This document shows, piece after piece, positions 1 to 11,245 of a stretch of 64,000 nt of DNA. Origin of the DNA: Pseudomonas sp. 8Z (lineage in GTDB: Bacteria > Pseudomonadota > Gammaproteobacteria > Pseudomonadales > Pseudomonadaceae); the NCBI RefSeq assembly GCF_902506535.1, contig NZ_LR733824.1:62001-126000 (forward strand), read 5' to 3'. Each line of letters opens with the position of its first letter. Within the stretch, counting starts at the first letter, position 1. A program made the translations under genes and the position numbers. Under the pieces are notes generated by a model. That model saw nothing but the letters and a program-made list of their open reading frames with translations, made no database searches and was not told the DNA's origin.

Positions 1-481
1 CGGCGGCCTTGTGCGTCTCGGCCAGCACCACGCCCATGCCTTGCGTGCCTTCGAGCACCTTGATCACCAGCGGCGCGCCGCCGACCATCTGGATCAGGTC
101 GGGAATGTCATCCGGCGAGTGGGCGAAGCCGGTCACCGGCAGGCCGATACCCTTGCGCGAGAGCAGTTGCAGGGCGCGCAGCTTGTCGCGCGAGCGGCTG
201 ATGGCCACCGATTCGTTGAGCGGGAACACGCCCATCATCTCGAACTGGCGCAGCACCGCGCAGCCATAGAAGGTCACCGAGGCGCCGATACGCGGAATCA
301 CCGCGTCGAAGCCCTCCAGCGCCTGGCCGCGGTAGTGGATCTGTGGCTTGTGGCTGGCGATGTTCATATAGGCGCGCAGGGTGTCGATCACCTGCATCTC
401 ATGCCCACGTTGCTCGCCAGCCTCCACCAGGCGACGGGTGGAATACAGACGCGGGTTGCGCGACAGCACGGCGATTTTCAT
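1..481 (-). CDS. rimK: RimK, ribosomal protein S6 glutamate ligase (3' end cut by window)
   Basis: ATP-grasp ligase that adds glutamate residues to the C-terminus of ribosomal protein S6 in the cytoplasm. The minus strand from the ATG at 481 reads [18 protein letters not shown] and continues through the RimK pre-ATP-grasp domain ([19 protein letters not shown]) into the start of the ATP-grasp fold ([19 protein letters not shown]), where the window ends after about 160 residues of roughly 300. Its ATG overlaps the stop of the upstream protease gene by four bases (ATGA), so the two are translationally coupled. Family assignment is firm; the C-terminal catalytic part is not visible. Confidence 0.95.
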   Translation of the reverse strand, partial: MKIAVLSRNPRLYSTRRLVEAGEQRGHEMQVIDTLRAYMNIASHKPQIHYRGQALEGFDAVIPRIGASVTFYGCAVLRQFEMMGVFPLNESVAISRSRDKLRALQLLSRKGIGLPVTGFAHSPDDIPDLIQMVGGAPLVIKVLEGTQGMGVVLAETHKAA

Positions 482-948
482 GGGGCACCTGAAAGGGATG
501 AGGGCAGGGCGGGTTTGTCTTGGACGTAGCTTAGCGCCGGGTTGACCAGCAGGTTGCCAGTGACCAGTGCTTTGGAGCCGAGTAGTACGCGGTAGCGCAT
601 GGTCTTGCGGCAGGCCAGGGTAAACTCCACTGGCCATAGACGATCGCCAAGCGCCAGTTCGGTACGGATCACGTAGCGATTCTGCGCCTGGCCATTGGAG
701 CTCTTGATGCGCCGCACTGACACCAGTGGTGCTTCGCAGCGATGGCGGCGTTGCACCTGGGTGCCGAGGTAGGCGGTAAAGCGCACCCAGTCCTCGCCAT
801 CCCGCTGGAACGGCTGAATATCGCTGGCGTGCAGGCTTGAAGTGCTGGCGCCAGTATCGATCTTGGCGCGTAGACCAATGATGCCCAGTTGCGGCAGGTT
901 GATCCATTCGCGCAGGCCGATCACGCTGAGAGAGTCGGTACTTTTCAA
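478..948 (-). CDS. rimB: RimB-like ATP-dependent zinc protease family protein (retropepsin-like)
   Basis: 156 residues of the family annotated as ATP-dependent zinc protease (DUF785), a retropepsin-like aspartic fold. The catalytic-type motif DTGAS lies at residues 31-35, followed by SSLHA, as in this family. In Pseudomonas the rimB product is reported to work with RimK in modifying S6; the four-base overlap with rimK here supports that. The start is a TTG at 948 behind a GGGGGA stretch; no upstream in-frame ATG is available before the divergent hslR gene. No rimA-like small gene is seen upstream, so this is a two-gene rimBK unit. Confidence 0.82.
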   Translation of the reverse strand: MKSTDSLSVIGLREWINLPQLGIIGLRAKIDTGASTSSLHASDIQPFQRDGEDWVRFTAYLGTQVQRRHRCEAPLVSVRRIKSSNGQAQNRYVIRTELALGDRLWPVEFTLACRKTMRYRVLLGSKALVTGNLLVNPALSYVQDKPALPSSLSGAP

Positions 949-1051
949 AACGACGGTGTTCCCCCGTGACTGACGGGCCTATAGTTCCGCGCATTCTAGA
1001 TGTGCTGTGTGACAACTGCATCAGGCAGCGTAGAACCAACAAGAGTGTGAG

Positions 1052-1480
1052 ATGAGCGAGAAAGACGACGACAAGGTACGCCTGGACAAGTGGCTGTGGG
1101 CGGCGCGTTTCTACAAGACCCGCGCCCTGGCCAAGGCGGCGATAGAAGGGGGCAAGGTGCATCATCGCGGGGATCGTTGCAAACCCGGCAAGGAACCTAA
1201 GGTTGGTGATGAATATGTGCTGCGCACAGGGTTCGATGAGCGCACGGTTGTCGTGCTGGCGCTTTCTGCTGTGCGCCGTGGTGCGCCCGAGGCGCAGTTG
1301 CTCTACCGCGAAACCGAAGAAAGTGTCGCCCGCCGCGAGCAAGCGGCAGCCATGCGCAAGGCCGGTGCCCTCGGTGTGCAGAGTGAGGGGCGGCCGAGCA
1401 AGAAGCAGCGCCGACAGATCCATCAGTTCAACGAGCATCAGCAAGGTGGCATGCGCCACCCCTGGGCGGACGACGATTAG
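1052..1480 (+). CDS. hslR: HslR (Hsp15), ribosome-associated heat shock protein with S4 domain
   Basis: 142-residue cytoplasmic RNA-binding protein. An S4 domain spans about residues 8-60 ([16 protein letters not shown], then GGKVHHRG), followed by a lysine/arginine-rich C-terminal tail (RPSKKQRRQ). Hsp15 recycles blocked 50S subunits that carry nascent chains with peptidyl-tRNA; E. coli Hsp15 is about 133 aa. ATG at 1052 is the only sensible start. It sits divergently from rimBK and is followed by the convergent PAP2 gene. Heat-shock control is known for the family but no sigma-32 promoter was identified here. Confidence 0.93.
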   Translation: MSEKDDDKVRLDKWLWAARFYKTRALAKAAIEGGKVHHRGDRCKPGKEPKVGDEYVLRTGFDERTVVVLALSAVRRGAPEAQLLYRETEESVARREQAAAMRKAGALGVQSEGRPSKKQRRQIHQFNEHQQGGMRHPWADDD

Positions 1481-1531
1481 GCGCGGCGAATGCGAACGTA
1501 AGATTCGCGAGCTACTCCTGAGTTGTGCTCC

Positions 1532-2326
1532 TCAGCGCCCGCTGACGACGCTTATGCTGCCCAGCAATGGCAGCTTGGCCAGGCGGGCAGTAATCGGCAG
1601 GGTGATTTTTTCCAGCCACTCACTGGTGCGGTAGCCCAGTGGCGTGTAGCAGCCCCAGGCCATGCCGATCAGGCTCAGCAGCACGCCGCCGACGAAGGCA
1701 TCCGAGCCCCAGTGCGCGCCCGCTACCAGGCGCGGCAGGATGCCTATAACTGCAATCGTCCAAACCAGCAGCAGGCGCCAGCCGCGAGCGAAGAAGCTGA
1801 GGAAATAAGCCCAGATCATCAGTACCGATGCATGGTCGCCTGGGAAGCTGCGGCTGGCGCTGTCCTTCAGGTCCCAGCGTTCTTCCCAGTCAGGGAACAT
1901 TTCGGTCAGGCGCGCGCTACCCTCGACGGCCAGTGACGCACTCTGGTGTTGCCAGCCCATGTACTCGACCAGATCGGAAAACAGCACACGGATCAGCAGC
2001 ATCACCACCAACATGCTCAGAAAGGCGTAGAGCGCGCGGCGCACTTGCGGGCCTTCGAACACCAGATCCGCCTTGAGCATCACCGCCAGCATCACTACGC
2101 CGACGGCGGCGTCGACCGGGCGCATGCTGCCGATGGCCCAGATATGCGCCCACAAACCGCCAGCGTGCACCGGGTCATTGAGCAGATGGAACAGCCACAG
2201 ATCGAAGGTGTTCCACACTTGGCGCGTGGGCTGCCATAACCAGCTCGCGAGCAGTAACAGGCTGACGATATGGCAGATCAGCAGTGGCTTCACGCGCCAC
2301 TGCGTATTGAGAAAGACGGTCGCCAT
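1532..2326 (-). CDS. PAP2-superfamily membrane phosphatase
   Basis: 264-residue inner-membrane protein with about six hydrophobic segments. The PAP2 phosphatase signature is visible: a core motif PGDHAS near residue 168 and a second motif RLVAGAHWGSDAF near residue 205, giving the two catalytic histidines and the aspartate of the SRxxxxxHxxxD-type site. Such enzymes dephosphorylate lipid phosphates such as undecaprenyl pyrophosphate, phosphatidylglycerophosphate or lipid A phosphates; which one applies cannot be told. It lies between hslR and hslO with an independent 200-bp upstream region. In PAO1 the same neighbourhood holds a PAP2 gene between hslO and hslR. Confidence 0.85.
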   Translation of the reverse strand: MATVFLNTQWRVKPLLICHIVSLLLLASWLWQPTRQVWNTFDLWLFHLLNDPVHAGGLWAHIWAIGSMRPVDAAVGVVMLAVMLKADLVFEGPQVRRALYAFLSMLVVMLLIRVLFSDLVEYMGWQHQSASLAVEGSARLTEMFPDWEERWDLKDSASRSFPGDHASVLMIWAYFLSFFARGWRLLLVWTIAVIGILPRLVAGAHWGSDAFVGGVLLSLIGMAWGCYTPLGYRTSEWLEKITLPITARLAKLPLLGSISVVSGR

Positions 2327-2522
2327 GGAAAGTCCCTTTGCAAAAATATGACAGCTCTACCTGAGCGCGCGCATGTTAGACCCTTGCTCCGGGCATGCAA
2401 TGTGACCTGGCGCTCGGTTCAGGCCATGTTCAGACAAAAGGCGCGTTCGACGTTCGGGCCTTGGTTGCAAAGGCATTTGTGCATAAAATCGCCAGCCTTT
2501 TTGAGAGCCTGGGCAAACCGCC

Positions 2523-3410
2523 ATGAATGACTTCAGCCAACGCTTCCTGTTCGATGACACCGATGTGCGCGGTGAGCTGGTCGCCCTGCGTGAAAGCTAT
2601 GCCCATGTGTTGGCCAAACACGCCTATCCGCAGCCGGTGGCGCAACTGCTTGGCGAGATGATGGCCGCCGCCGCGCTGCTGGTCGGCACGCTCAAGTTCG
2701 ATGGCTTGCTGGTGCTGCAGGCGCGTTCCGATGGGCCGCTGCCATTGCTGATGGTCGAGTGCTCCAGTGCTCGTGAACTGCGTGGTATTGCCCGTTACGA
2801 TGCCGAGCGCATCGGTGCTGATGCCGACCTGCAAAGCCTGATGCCCGAGGGCGTGCTGGCCATCACCATCGACCCGGCCAAAGGCCAGCGTTACCAGGGT
2901 ATCGTTGCGCTCGACGGTGTTGACCTCGCCGAGTGCCTGTCCAACTACTTCGCCAGTTCCGAACAACTGCCGACCCGCTTCTGGCTCAAGGCCGACGGCC
3001 AGCGCGCTCGCGGTCTGCTGCTGCAACAGTTACCTGTGCACCATCAGACCGAGCCGCAGGAACGCGCCGAGAGTTGGAATCATGTGCTGACCCTGGCTGA
3101 CACCTTGAGCGCCGAAGAGCTGCTGGGTTTGGACAATCCGACCCTGCTGCATCGCCTCTACCACGAGGAAAGCGTGCGCCTGTTCGACGAGCAGCCGCTG
3201 CAGTTTCGCTGCAGTTGCTCGCGCGAGCGCTCGGCCAGTGCGCTGGTTAGCCTTGGCCAGGCCGATGCCGAACTGCTGCTGGTCGAGCAGGGCGGGCAGG
3301 TTGAGATCGACTGTCAATTCTGCAATGAGCGTTACCTGTTCGATGCCGCCGATATTGCCCAGCTATTCGCAGGGGCTGGCAGCGAGGCGCCGTCAGAAAC
3401 ACGGCATTGA
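2523..3410 (+). CDS. hslO: Hsp33, redox-regulated chaperonin HslO
   Basis: 295-residue cytoplasmic holdase activated by oxidation. The zinc/redox switch is complete: C230-S-C232 and C264-Q-F-C267 near the C-terminus, the four cysteines that bind zinc when reduced and form disulfides under oxidative stress. The N-terminal chaperone domain reads [16 protein letters not shown], typical for the family. ATG at 2523 follows the sequence gcaaaccgcc, with no strong Shine-Dalgarno, but alignment to the family start supports it. It is co-oriented with pckA 156 bp downstream, which has its own promoter-like sequence. Confidence 0.96.
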   Translation: MNDFSQRFLFDDTDVRGELVALRESYAHVLAKHAYPQPVAQLLGEMMAAAALLVGTLKFDGLLVLQARSDGPLPLLMVECSSARELRGIARYDAERIGADADLQSLMPEGVLAITIDPAKGQRYQGIVALDGVDLAECLSNYFASSEQLPTRFWLKADGQRARGLLLQQLPVHHQTEPQERAESWNHVLTLADTLSAEELLGLDNPTLLHRLYHEESVRLFDEQPLQFRCSCSRERSASALVSLGQADAELLLVEQGGQVEIDCQFCNERYLFDAADIAQLFAGAGSEAPSETRH

Positions 3411-3452
3411 TGAACTTTCCCTCCTTATAGGCGTTCTCTATCGGGCGGATGC

Positions 3453-3481
3453 TGCCAAATAGTTCACTCTTCTGGCATAAT
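3453..3481 (+). promoter_or_regulatory. Candidate sigma-70 promoter for pckA
   Basis: A -10-like CATAAT at 3476-3481 is preceded by a weak -35-like TGCCAA at 3453-3458 with a 17-bp spacer. It lies about 85 bp upstream of the pckA ATG in the hslO-pckA gap. The -10 is good, the -35 poor, so an activator may be needed. Confidence 0.4.
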
Positions 3482-3566
3482 CCCGCGACTTTTTACCGTG
3501 TAGTGCAGTTGCCCCTGTTACTACACAACGTTCGGAAAACTCGGCCAGCGGCCGACGGGGATCCTC

Positions 3567-5108
3567 ATGACGCAAGCCAACAACGCCGTGTACACCGACA
3601 TCAGCGCAGCGCAACTGGTCGAAGAAGCCATCCGCCGTGGTGAAGGGGAACTGGCCGCCAACGGCGCGCTGGTCGTCCGCACGGGCCATCGCACGGGCCG
3701 CTCGCCGGCTGATCGTTTCATCGTTCAGGAGCCGAGCACCGAGGCGCAAATCGCCTGGGGTAACATCAACCGTCCGTTCCCGGCCGACAAGTTCGATGCC
3801 CTGTGGGATCGTGTCGAGGCCTTCAATGCCGCTCAGGAACACTTCGTCTCCCACGTTCACGTAGGCTCTGCTGAAGAGCACTACCTGGCGGTCAAGATGA
3901 CCACTGCCACCGCTTGGCAGAACCTGTTCGGTCGTCAGTTGTTCATCAATCCCGAGACCTACAACCCGTCCGCCAAGGCCGAGTGGCAGATTCTCAACGT
4001 CGCCAACTTTGAGTGCGTGCCTGAGCGTGACGGCACCAACTCCGACGGCTGCGTGATCATCAACTTCGCGGCCAAAAAAGTGCTGATCGCCGGCATGCGT
4101 TACGCCGGTGAAATGAAGAAAGCCATGTTCTCCGTGCAGAACTTCCTGCTGCCGGAAAAAGACGTGCTGCCGATGCACTGCGCCGCCAACATCGGCGAAG
4201 AAGGTGATGTGACCCTGTTCTTCGGCCTGTCCGGCACCGGCAAGACCACCCTGTCCGCCGACGAGTCGCGTTACCTGATCGGTGACGACGAGCACGGCTG
4301 GGGCGAAGGCGTGGTGTTCAACGTCGAAGGCGGTTGCTATGCCAAGTGCATCGACCTGTCCGAGAAGAACGAGCCGGTGATCTGGAAAGCCATCCAGTTC
4401 GGCACCGTGCTGGAAAACGTCGTGCTCGACGAAGAGCGCGTACCGAACTACGCCGACGACAGCCTGACCCAGAACAGCCGCGCGGCCTACCCGCTGGAGT
4501 ACGTCGAGAAGCGCAGCGAGAAGAATCTGGGCGGCGAGCCGAACGCCGTGATCTTCCTGACCTGCGACCTGACCGGCGTACTGCCGCCGGTGTCGATCCT
4601 CAACAACGAGCAGGCAGCCTACCACTTCCTGTCCGGCTACACCGCGCTGGTCGGTTCCACCGAAATGGGCTCGGGCGGCGGCATCAAGTCGACCTTCTCC
4701 ACCTGCTTCGGCGCACCGTTCTTCCCGCGTCCGGCTGGCGTCTACGCCGAGCTGCTGATCAAGCGTATCAACGCCTTCGGCTCCAAGGTCTATCTGGTCA
4801 ACACCGGCTGGACTGGCGGTGGCTATGGCGTCGGCAAACGCTTCAACATCCCCACCACCCGTGGCGTGATCGCTGCCATCCAGAGCGGTGCGCTGATCGG
4901 TGCCGAAACAGAGCACCTGCCGATCATCAACCTGGACGTGCCGAAGGCCGTGCCGGGCGTCGAGACCAACCTGCTCAACCCGCGCAACACCTGGGCTGAC
5001 AAGAACGCCTACGACGAAGCCGCCAAGGGCCTGGCCAAGCTGTTCATCGACAACTTCACCAAGTTCGATGTCAGCGACGCCATCAAGAGCGCCGGCCCGC
5101 AGCTCTAA
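3567..5108 (+). CDS. pckA: Phosphoenolpyruvate carboxykinase (ATP)
   Basis: 513-residue gluconeogenic enzyme converting oxaloacetate and ATP to phosphoenolpyruvate, CO2 and ADP. The kinase-1a P-loop [11 protein letters not shown] begins at residue 220, and the signature [20 protein letters not shown] follows, with further substrate-site motifs [10 protein letters not shown] and [13 protein letters not shown]. Length matches ATP-type PEPCKs (about 515-540 aa). ATG at 3567 begins [22 protein letters not shown] strong intrinsic terminator follows 15 bases after the stop, so it is probably monocistronic. Confidence 0.97.
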   Translation: MTQANNAVYTDISAAQLVEEAIRRGEGELAANGALVVRTGHRTGRSPADRFIVQEPSTEAQIAWGNINRPFPADKFDALWDRVEAFNAAQEHFVSHVHVGSAEEHYLAVKMTTATAWQNLFGRQLFINPETYNPSAKAEWQILNVANFECVPERDGTNSDGCVIINFAAKKVLIAGMRYAGEMKKAMFSVQNFLLPEKDVLPMHCAANIGEEGDVTLFFGLSGTGKTTLSADESRYLIGDDEHGWGEGVVFNVEGGCYAKCIDLSEKNEPVIWKAIQFGTVLENVVLDEERVPNYADDSLTQNSRAAYPLEYVEKRSEKNLGGEPNAVIFLTCDLTGVLPPVSILNNEQAAYHFLSGYTALVGSTEMGSGGGIKSTFSTCFGAPFFPRPAGVYAELLIKRINAFGSKVYLVNTGWTGGGYGVGKRFNIPTTRGVIAAIQSGALIGAETEHLPIINLDVPKAVPGVETNLLNPRNTWADKNAYDEAAKGLAKLFIDNFTKFDVSDAIKSAGPQL

Positions 5109-5123
5109 GCGCTGGGCAGAGCA

Positions 5124-5154
5124 AAAGAAACCGCCTTCGGGCGGTTTCTTTTTT
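5124..5154 (+). terminator. Rho-independent terminator of pckA
   Basis: Stem AAGAAACCGCC / GGGCGGTTTCTT with a TTC loop, followed by a run of T residues (5147-5154), just after the pckA stop codon. Confidence 0.9.
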
Positions 5155-5192
5155 GGGCGACAGGTTTCAGGCCGCAGGTTAGAACAGCAGCC

Positions 5193-5309
5193 GTAGGGCG
5201 GGTGAAACCCGCCGTGGCCAGAAATGGCGGGTTTCACCCGCCCTGCAATCTTCGCTAGGCTTGTGGCTCTTCAACGGAAAGCCGTAGGGCGGGCGCAATC
5301 CGCCATGGC
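5193..5309. repeat. CGTAGGG-type palindromic repeat plus a half copy
   Basis: GTAGGGCGGGTGAAACCCGCC at 5193-5213 faces GGCGGGTTTCACCCGCCC at 5226-5243, giving two short hairpins that together form one long inverted repeat. A diverged half copy (GTAGGGCGGGCGCAATCC) starts at 5284. The same end sequence recurs near 19238 and 54252. REP/REPIN-like extragenic palindrome between pckA and recQ. Confidence 0.8.
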
Positions 5310-5350
5310 CTTACGCTCTGACCTTCAAGCGGTCAAAGGAGTGACAGCGC

Positions 5351-7273
<1,923 letters not shown>

Positions 7274-7339
7274 GCGAGATCCTTCAGCCGTGACGCTTTA
7301 CCGAGGCACCTGTCGCCGCTAAAGCGCTTCCCGCAGCGT

Positions 7340-7939
7340 CTATCGGCGGCTGCGTTGCCCTTCGCTCAGCGTCCAATCCACCAGCTCACGCGAGAGCTGA
7401 TCGCTCGCCTGGCCGAACGCGGCCACCACGGCCGCAACCGAGGTATTGCTGGCTGCCTGGCGAGCACTGAAGCGGTGGCTGGCGACGATACGCTGAGCGC
7501 GCACGTCCACCAGCCGCACGTTGAGCTGGATCTGTGCTTCGGGGCGGTCGTCGCGGTACTGGCTCTGGAAGCTTCGCAGCTCGCTGACCAGTTCCAGGTC
7601 AGCCTGCAGATGTTGCTCCTCGGTGCTCAAGGCCTTGATCCGGCCGTCATCCTGGAAGGCGTCGAGCAGGCGCTGGCGTACGAGCTGTGGCGTGCGCTCG
7701 CTCCAGCGGGCGCCCTGGTAGGTGTTGATGCGACCGGGTGCGGGCAGCACGACGATGCGCGTGCCGTCGAACAGCTCACCGCTGCTCGGTGTGCCGATGC
7801 GCAGTGACCAGTCGACCGCTTGCGTCTGCGTCGGCAGTGCGGTGGCGGGCAGCAGGTAGATATTCAGCGGCTCGCTTTGCGGCAGGATCGAGCAGGCACT
7901 GAGCAGGCCTGCGGCCAGCAGCAGGGAGAGGTGCTTCAT
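7340..7939 (-). CDS. MCE-transporter auxiliary lipoprotein (PqiC/ABC_trans_aux family)
   Basis: 199-residue outer-membrane-type lipoprotein: signal peptide MKHLSLLLAAGLLSAC with lipobox LLSAC placing the lipidated cysteine at residue 16. The mature part shows the ABC-transport auxiliary pattern, with a beta sandwich beginning EPLNIYLLP and the VVLPAPGRINTYQGARWSERTPQLVR stretch that resembles PqiC/YmbA. It is the last gene of a four-gene operon and overlaps the MCE gene by four bases (ATGA). Probable role: outer-membrane partner of the lipid shuttle. Substrate unknown. Confidence 0.85.
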   Translation of the reverse strand: MKHLSLLLAAGLLSACSILPQSEPLNIYLLPATALPTQTQAVDWSLRIGTPSSGELFDGTRIVVLPAPGRINTYQGARWSERTPQLVRQRLLDAFQDDGRIKALSTEEQHLQADLELVSELRSFQSQYRDDRPEAQIQLNVRLVDVRAQRIVASHRFSARQAASNTSVAAVVAAFGQASDQLSRELVDWTLSEGQRSRR

Positions 7940-8853
7940 GGTTGGAACTCCTTGACGCTGTCGTTGCGCAGCAGGTAACCGGCGGGGTCGCGCTCCAGAC
8001 GCTGCGAGAAGCTACGCAGTGCGCCGAGGGTGTCGCGCAGTTCGCCAATGGCTGGGCCGAGCTGACCGAGGCTCTGCATGCCGTTGTCCAGGGCCTGATG
8101 ATTGCTGTCGAGTAACGTCTCCAGCATGCGACTGCTGCGCTCCAGTGAGGCGCTCAGGCGCTCGGTGTTTTCCAGTGTCTGTTTGCCGGAACCCTCAATC
8201 AGGCGGTTGGCGCTGCGCAGCAGTTCACCGGCTTCGTGGGTGGCTGCGGCCACTTGCTGCAGGGCGGTGCTCAGTTCCTGGCGCTGTTCGGCGAGGCCTG
8301 CGGTTGCCTGCTCCAGGTTGGCCAGGGTGCGGCTGATATGTGCGGTGTTGTCGTCCGAGAGCAAGCGATTGGCCTGCTCCAGCAAGCGGGTAATGCCCAC
8401 GACCAGATCCTCACCGTTGGACATCAGCCGCGAGAGGGGCGATGGGTCGGCGATGATCACGCCTGGCCTGCCATCCTGGCCTTCCAGTGGCGGGCTTTGT
8501 GGGGTGCCACTGTATAGCTGGATCACCGCCAGGCCCGTGATGCTGGTAATGGCCAGGCGTGCGCGGGTGTCGCTTTTGATCGGGCTGGCGCCGCTGACGC
8601 GGATGCGGGCGCGGACGATGCTCGGATCCTTGGGGTCGAGACCGAGGGTGATGACATCGCCGATGTTAATACCGCTGTACTGCACGGCGCTGCCTTGCGA
8701 CAGGCCCGTTACATCCTCATGAAAGACCACTTCGTAGTCGGTAAAGGCCTTGTCGGCGCCGATCTTGCCCAGCCACAGGGCGAACAGCAAGGCGGCGCCG
8801 ACCGTGACCACGGTGAACAGGCCAATCAGCACGTGATGGGCTCTGGGTTCCAT
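7936..8853 (-). CDS. MCE/MlaD-family periplasmic lipid-binding protein
   Basis: 305 residues anchored by one N-terminal transmembrane helix (about residues 8-30), then an MlaD domain around residues 38-120 (DYEVVFHEDVTGLSQGSAVQYSGI, with IGDV after it), then a long helical C-terminal region with heptad-like pattern. MCE proteins form hexameric rings carrying phospholipids between membranes. It abuts the ATPase gene directly (ATPase stop 8854, MCE start 8853), so expression is coupled. Longer than E. coli MlaD because of the helical tail, which is like the PA3213-type systems of pseudomonads. Confidence 0.88.
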   Translation of the reverse strand: MEPRAHHVLIGLFTVVTVGAALLFALWLGKIGADKAFTDYEVVFHEDVTGLSQGSAVQYSGINIGDVITLGLDPKDPSIVRARIRVSGASPIKSDTRARLAITSITGLAVIQLYSGTPQSPPLEGQDGRPGVIIADPSPLSRLMSNGEDLVVGITRLLEQANRLLSDDNTAHISRTLANLEQATAGLAEQRQELSTALQQVAAATHEAGELLRSANRLIEGSGKQTLENTERLSASLERSSRMLETLLDSNHQALDNGMQSLGQLGPAIGELRDTLGALRSFSQRLERDPAGYLLRNDSVKEFQP

Positions 8854-9639
8854 TCAATCGCTCCTGGCCGCGTTGACGGCCTGTGCAGCCGCGCGTCCAC
8901 GCGGGCCGTGAAAGTACGCCTGAATCCAGGCATCGTCGATAGCTGACACTACCTCCAGGCGATCAGCGATCAGCACCTTCTTCTGCGCCAGTACCGCGAC
9001 CCGGTCGCAGATGCTGTAGAGCGTATCCAGGTCATGGGTGACCAGAAATACACTCAGACCCAGGCTGTCGCAGAGGGTGCGAATCAATTGATCGAAAGCC
9101 GCCGCTCCGATGGGGTCGAGGCCCGCTGTTGGCTCGTCGAGAAACAGGATGTCTGGATCAAGCGCCAGGGCTCGGGCCAGGGCGGCGCGCTTGATCATGC
9201 CGCCGGACAGCTCGCTGGGGTATTTATCACCAGCGTTCTGCGGCAAGCCAGCGAGGGCGATCTTGACTTGCGCCAGGCGCTCGGCGCTGGCGCGCGACAG
9301 GCCTGCATGCTCGATCAGCGGCAGGGCGATGTTCTCGCTGACGGTCAACGAAGAAAACAATGCGCCGCGCTGGAACAACACGCCGAAGCGTCGTTCGAGC
9401 TGCGAGCGCTGCTCGTTGGGCAGGTTCAGCAATTGCTGGCCGAAGACTTGTATGGTGCCCGAGGTGGGTTGGCGCAGGCCGACAATGCTACGCAGCAGCA
9501 CGGACTTGCCAGTGCCTGAGCCACCGACGACGCCGAGGACCTCGCCACGGAACAGGTCGAGGTTGAGATGCTCGTGCACCGCCTGCGCGCCGAAACGATT
9601 GCACAGGTCACGGACTTCGATCAGCGTTTCCTGCGTCAC
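8854..9639 (-). CDS. MlaF-type ABC transporter ATP-binding protein
   Basis: 261-residue cytoplasmic ATPase energising the MCE transporter. Walker A GGSGTGKS, signature LSGGMIKRAALARAL, and Walker B ILFLDEPTAGLDP are all intact, followed by the H-loop VTHDLDTL. I chose the GTG at 9639 as start (VTQETLIEVRDLCNRFG): it forms a four-base GTGA overlap with the stop of the permease gene, and the reading frame further upstream (to 9903) is only the shadow of the permease. The C-terminal extension after the switch region resembles MlaF. Confidence 0.92.
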   Translation of the reverse strand: MTQETLIEVRDLCNRFGAQAVHEHLNLDLFRGEVLGVVGGSGTGKSVLLRSIVGLRQPTSGTIQVFGQQLLNLPNEQRSQLERRFGVLFQRGALFSSLTVSENIALPLIEHAGLSRASAERLAQVKIALAGLPQNAGDKYPSELSGGMIKRAALARALALDPDILFLDEPTAGLDPIGAAAFDQLIRTLCDSLGLSVFLVTHDLDTLYSICDRVAVLAQKKVLIADRLEVVSAIDDAWIQAYFHGPRGRAAAQAVNAARSD

Positions 9640-10778
9640 CAGCCCATCTCCATGAAAAACAGGGCGGCCAAGGCGTCGAGCAGGATGACAATGAAGATCG
9701 ACTGCACCACCGCCGAGGTGGTGTGCTCGCCGACTGACTGCGCGCTGCCGCTGACTTTGAAGCCTTCCTGGCAGCCTATCAGGGCGATCAGGAAAGCAAA
9801 GAGCGGTGCTTTGAGCATGCCTACCAGAAAGTGCCGCAACTCGACGCTGTCCTGCAGGATCGACAGGTACATCACCGGTGGAATGTCCAGCGCGAAGGCG
9901 CACACCAGGCCGCCGCCGAGCATGCCGCTGAGCATGGCGACGAAGGTGAGCATGGGTAGGGCGATCAGCATGGCCAGCAGGCGTGGCAGCACCAGTAGCT
10001 CGATGGGGTTGAGGCCGAGCGTACGGATGGCGTCGATCTCTTCGTTGGCCTTCATCGAGCCGATCTGCGCGGTGAAGGCGCTGGCGGTGCGGCCGGCCAT
10101 GAGGATGGCGGTGAGTAGCACGCCAAATTCACGCAGGAAGGAGAAGGCGACCAGGTTCACCGTGTAGATGCTGGCGCCGAAGTCGGCGAGGATGGTCGCG
10201 CCGAGAAAGGCCACCACGGCGCCGACCAGAAAGGTCAGCAGGGCGACGATGGGCACGGCGTTGAGCCCGCATTGCTCCAGGTTCGCCACCAGTGCGGTGA
10301 TGCGCCAGCGACGTGGACGTGGCAGGGTGATGAACAGGCTACTCAGGGTCAGCCCGATAAAACCGAGCAGAGCCTTGGTCTGGCCCCAAATTTCTTCCAT
10401 CTCCACGCCGACATGGCCGAGCACTTCGCGCAGCGCCGAGGGCGTGGTGTGTAGTGGCGGCAGGGATTCGCTGGCGGTGGCATTGGCCACCGCCAAAAGT
10501 AGAGCCCGGCGCTCTGCGCTCAGATTTTGCGCCTGCTGGGCAATCTCGCGCAGGCGTTGGCTGCCAAGTAACTCCAGAAGCAGCGCAGCACCCGCCGTAT
10601 CCAGCGCTGCCAGCGGCTGTAAGTCCATCTGCACGGTGTCGTCCAGATGTTCACGGAGTTGGTTTACCTGCTCTTCCAGGTGTTCATAGTGAGCCAGCGT
10701 CCAGTCACCGCCTATCTGCAGTACGGGGTGACTCTGGCTACTGTCGAACGGGCGAATGAAGGGGGCGCTTGCGGTCAT
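9636..10778 (-). CDS. MlaE-type ABC permease with N-terminal STAS-like domain
   Basis: 380 residues. An N-terminal STAS/MlaB-like domain (about residues 15-110, LQPLAALDTAGAALLLELL) is fused to an MlaE permease domain (about 120-380) with the EQCG...LVGAVVAFLGA and EFGVLLTAILMAGRTASAF stretches and the conserved EEIDAIRTLG loop. The fused STAS domain replaces the separate MlaB subunit of E. coli. First gene of the permease-ATPase-MCE-lipoprotein operon; inner membrane. Likely retrograde or anterograde phospholipid transport; direction cannot be told from sequence. Confidence 0.9.
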   Translation of the reverse strand: MTASAPFIRPFDSSQSHPVLQIGGDWTLAHYEHLEEQVNQLREHLDDTVQMDLQPLAALDTAGAALLLELLGSQRLREIAQQAQNLSAERRALLLAVANATASESLPPLHTTPSALREVLGHVGVEMEEIWGQTKALLGFIGLTLSSLFITLPRPRRWRITALVANLEQCGLNAVPIVALLTFLVGAVVAFLGATILADFGASIYTVNLVAFSFLREFGVLLTAILMAGRTASAFTAQIGSMKANEEIDAIRTLGLNPIELLVLPRLLAMLIALPMLTFVAMLSGMLGGGLVCAFALDIPPVMYLSILQDSVELRHFLVGMLKAPLFAFLIALIGCQEGFKVSGSAQSVGEHTTSAVVQSIFIVILLDALAALFFMEMGW

Positions 10779-10953
10779 GGTGACAGCTTATCTCTGCGCT
10801 GGTACTAGCCGCCAGTTCTGCTTGTAATGAACTGCTTTCATCCGCGTGACAGGCGTTTTCTAGGTTTTTATGGGCGCTAGGGTGGGCTGGTATGGCGATT
10901 GTCTTACACGCCTTTGTAGAGAGTGGAGGCTATGAGGTGTGGCGCGAGGCCAC

Positions 10954-10959
10954 TATAAT
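10954..10959 (+). promoter_or_regulatory. Perfect -10 box for the 55-aa gene
   Basis: TATAAT at 10954-10959, about 70 bases before the ATG at 11028. No good -35 is present at 16-18 bases upstream, so the promoter call is tentative. Confidence 0.4.
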
Positions 10960-11027
10960 CGCGTGAACTGCATCACTAATAAAACAGAGGATGCCAAAGT
11001 ATCCCCCCTTCTCCCGAGGAAACGGCC

Positions 11028-11195
11028 ATGAAGGAGCAGCGCCATCTACCCGCCCTGCGTGCTCACATCGAGACTTTGCTGAGTAAGGGCTGGATCATTT
11101 CCAATCGCAGCCCACTGACCCTGCAGAATGGCCAGCGCTGCTATTTGGTTTCTCACGGTATGCTGATCAGCGATTCTATTTCCCGCGTCGCCTGA
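11028..11195 (+). CDS. Conserved-looking 55-aa small protein, unknown function
   Basis: A short gene encoding MKEQRHLPALRAHIETLL... ending SDSISRVA, 55 residues, no signal peptide or membrane segment. Evidence that it is real: a Shine-Dalgarno (CGAGGAA) eight bases before the ATG, a consensus -10 box 70 bases upstream, and a 10-bp-stem terminator 13 bases after the stop. The sequence has an amphipathic helix (residues 7-20) followed by a WIISNRSPLTLQNGQRCYLV stretch that looks like a small beta unit. I do not recognise a family; function unknown. Confidence 0.75.
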   Translation: MKEQRHLPALRAHIETLLSKGWIISNRSPLTLQNGQRCYLVSHGMLISDSISRVA

Positions 11196-11207
11196 CTTTT
11201 TCTCCTG

Positions 11208-11245
11208 CCACTGCGCTGTCCCCGCTTTAGCGCAGTGGTGTCTTT
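11208..11245 (+). terminator. Terminator after the 55-aa gene
   Basis: CCACTGCGCT (11208-11217) pairs perfectly with AGCGCAGTGG (11229-11238), followed by TGTCTTTTCG. Supports independent transcription of the small upstream gene. Confidence 0.75.

Noticed and set aside
3438..5237. 599-residue open frame on the minus strand over pckA
   Set aside because: Pure mirror of the high-GC pckA codon pattern; Val/Gly/Asp-rich with no domain, no ribosome site, and pckA itself is unmistakable on the other strand.
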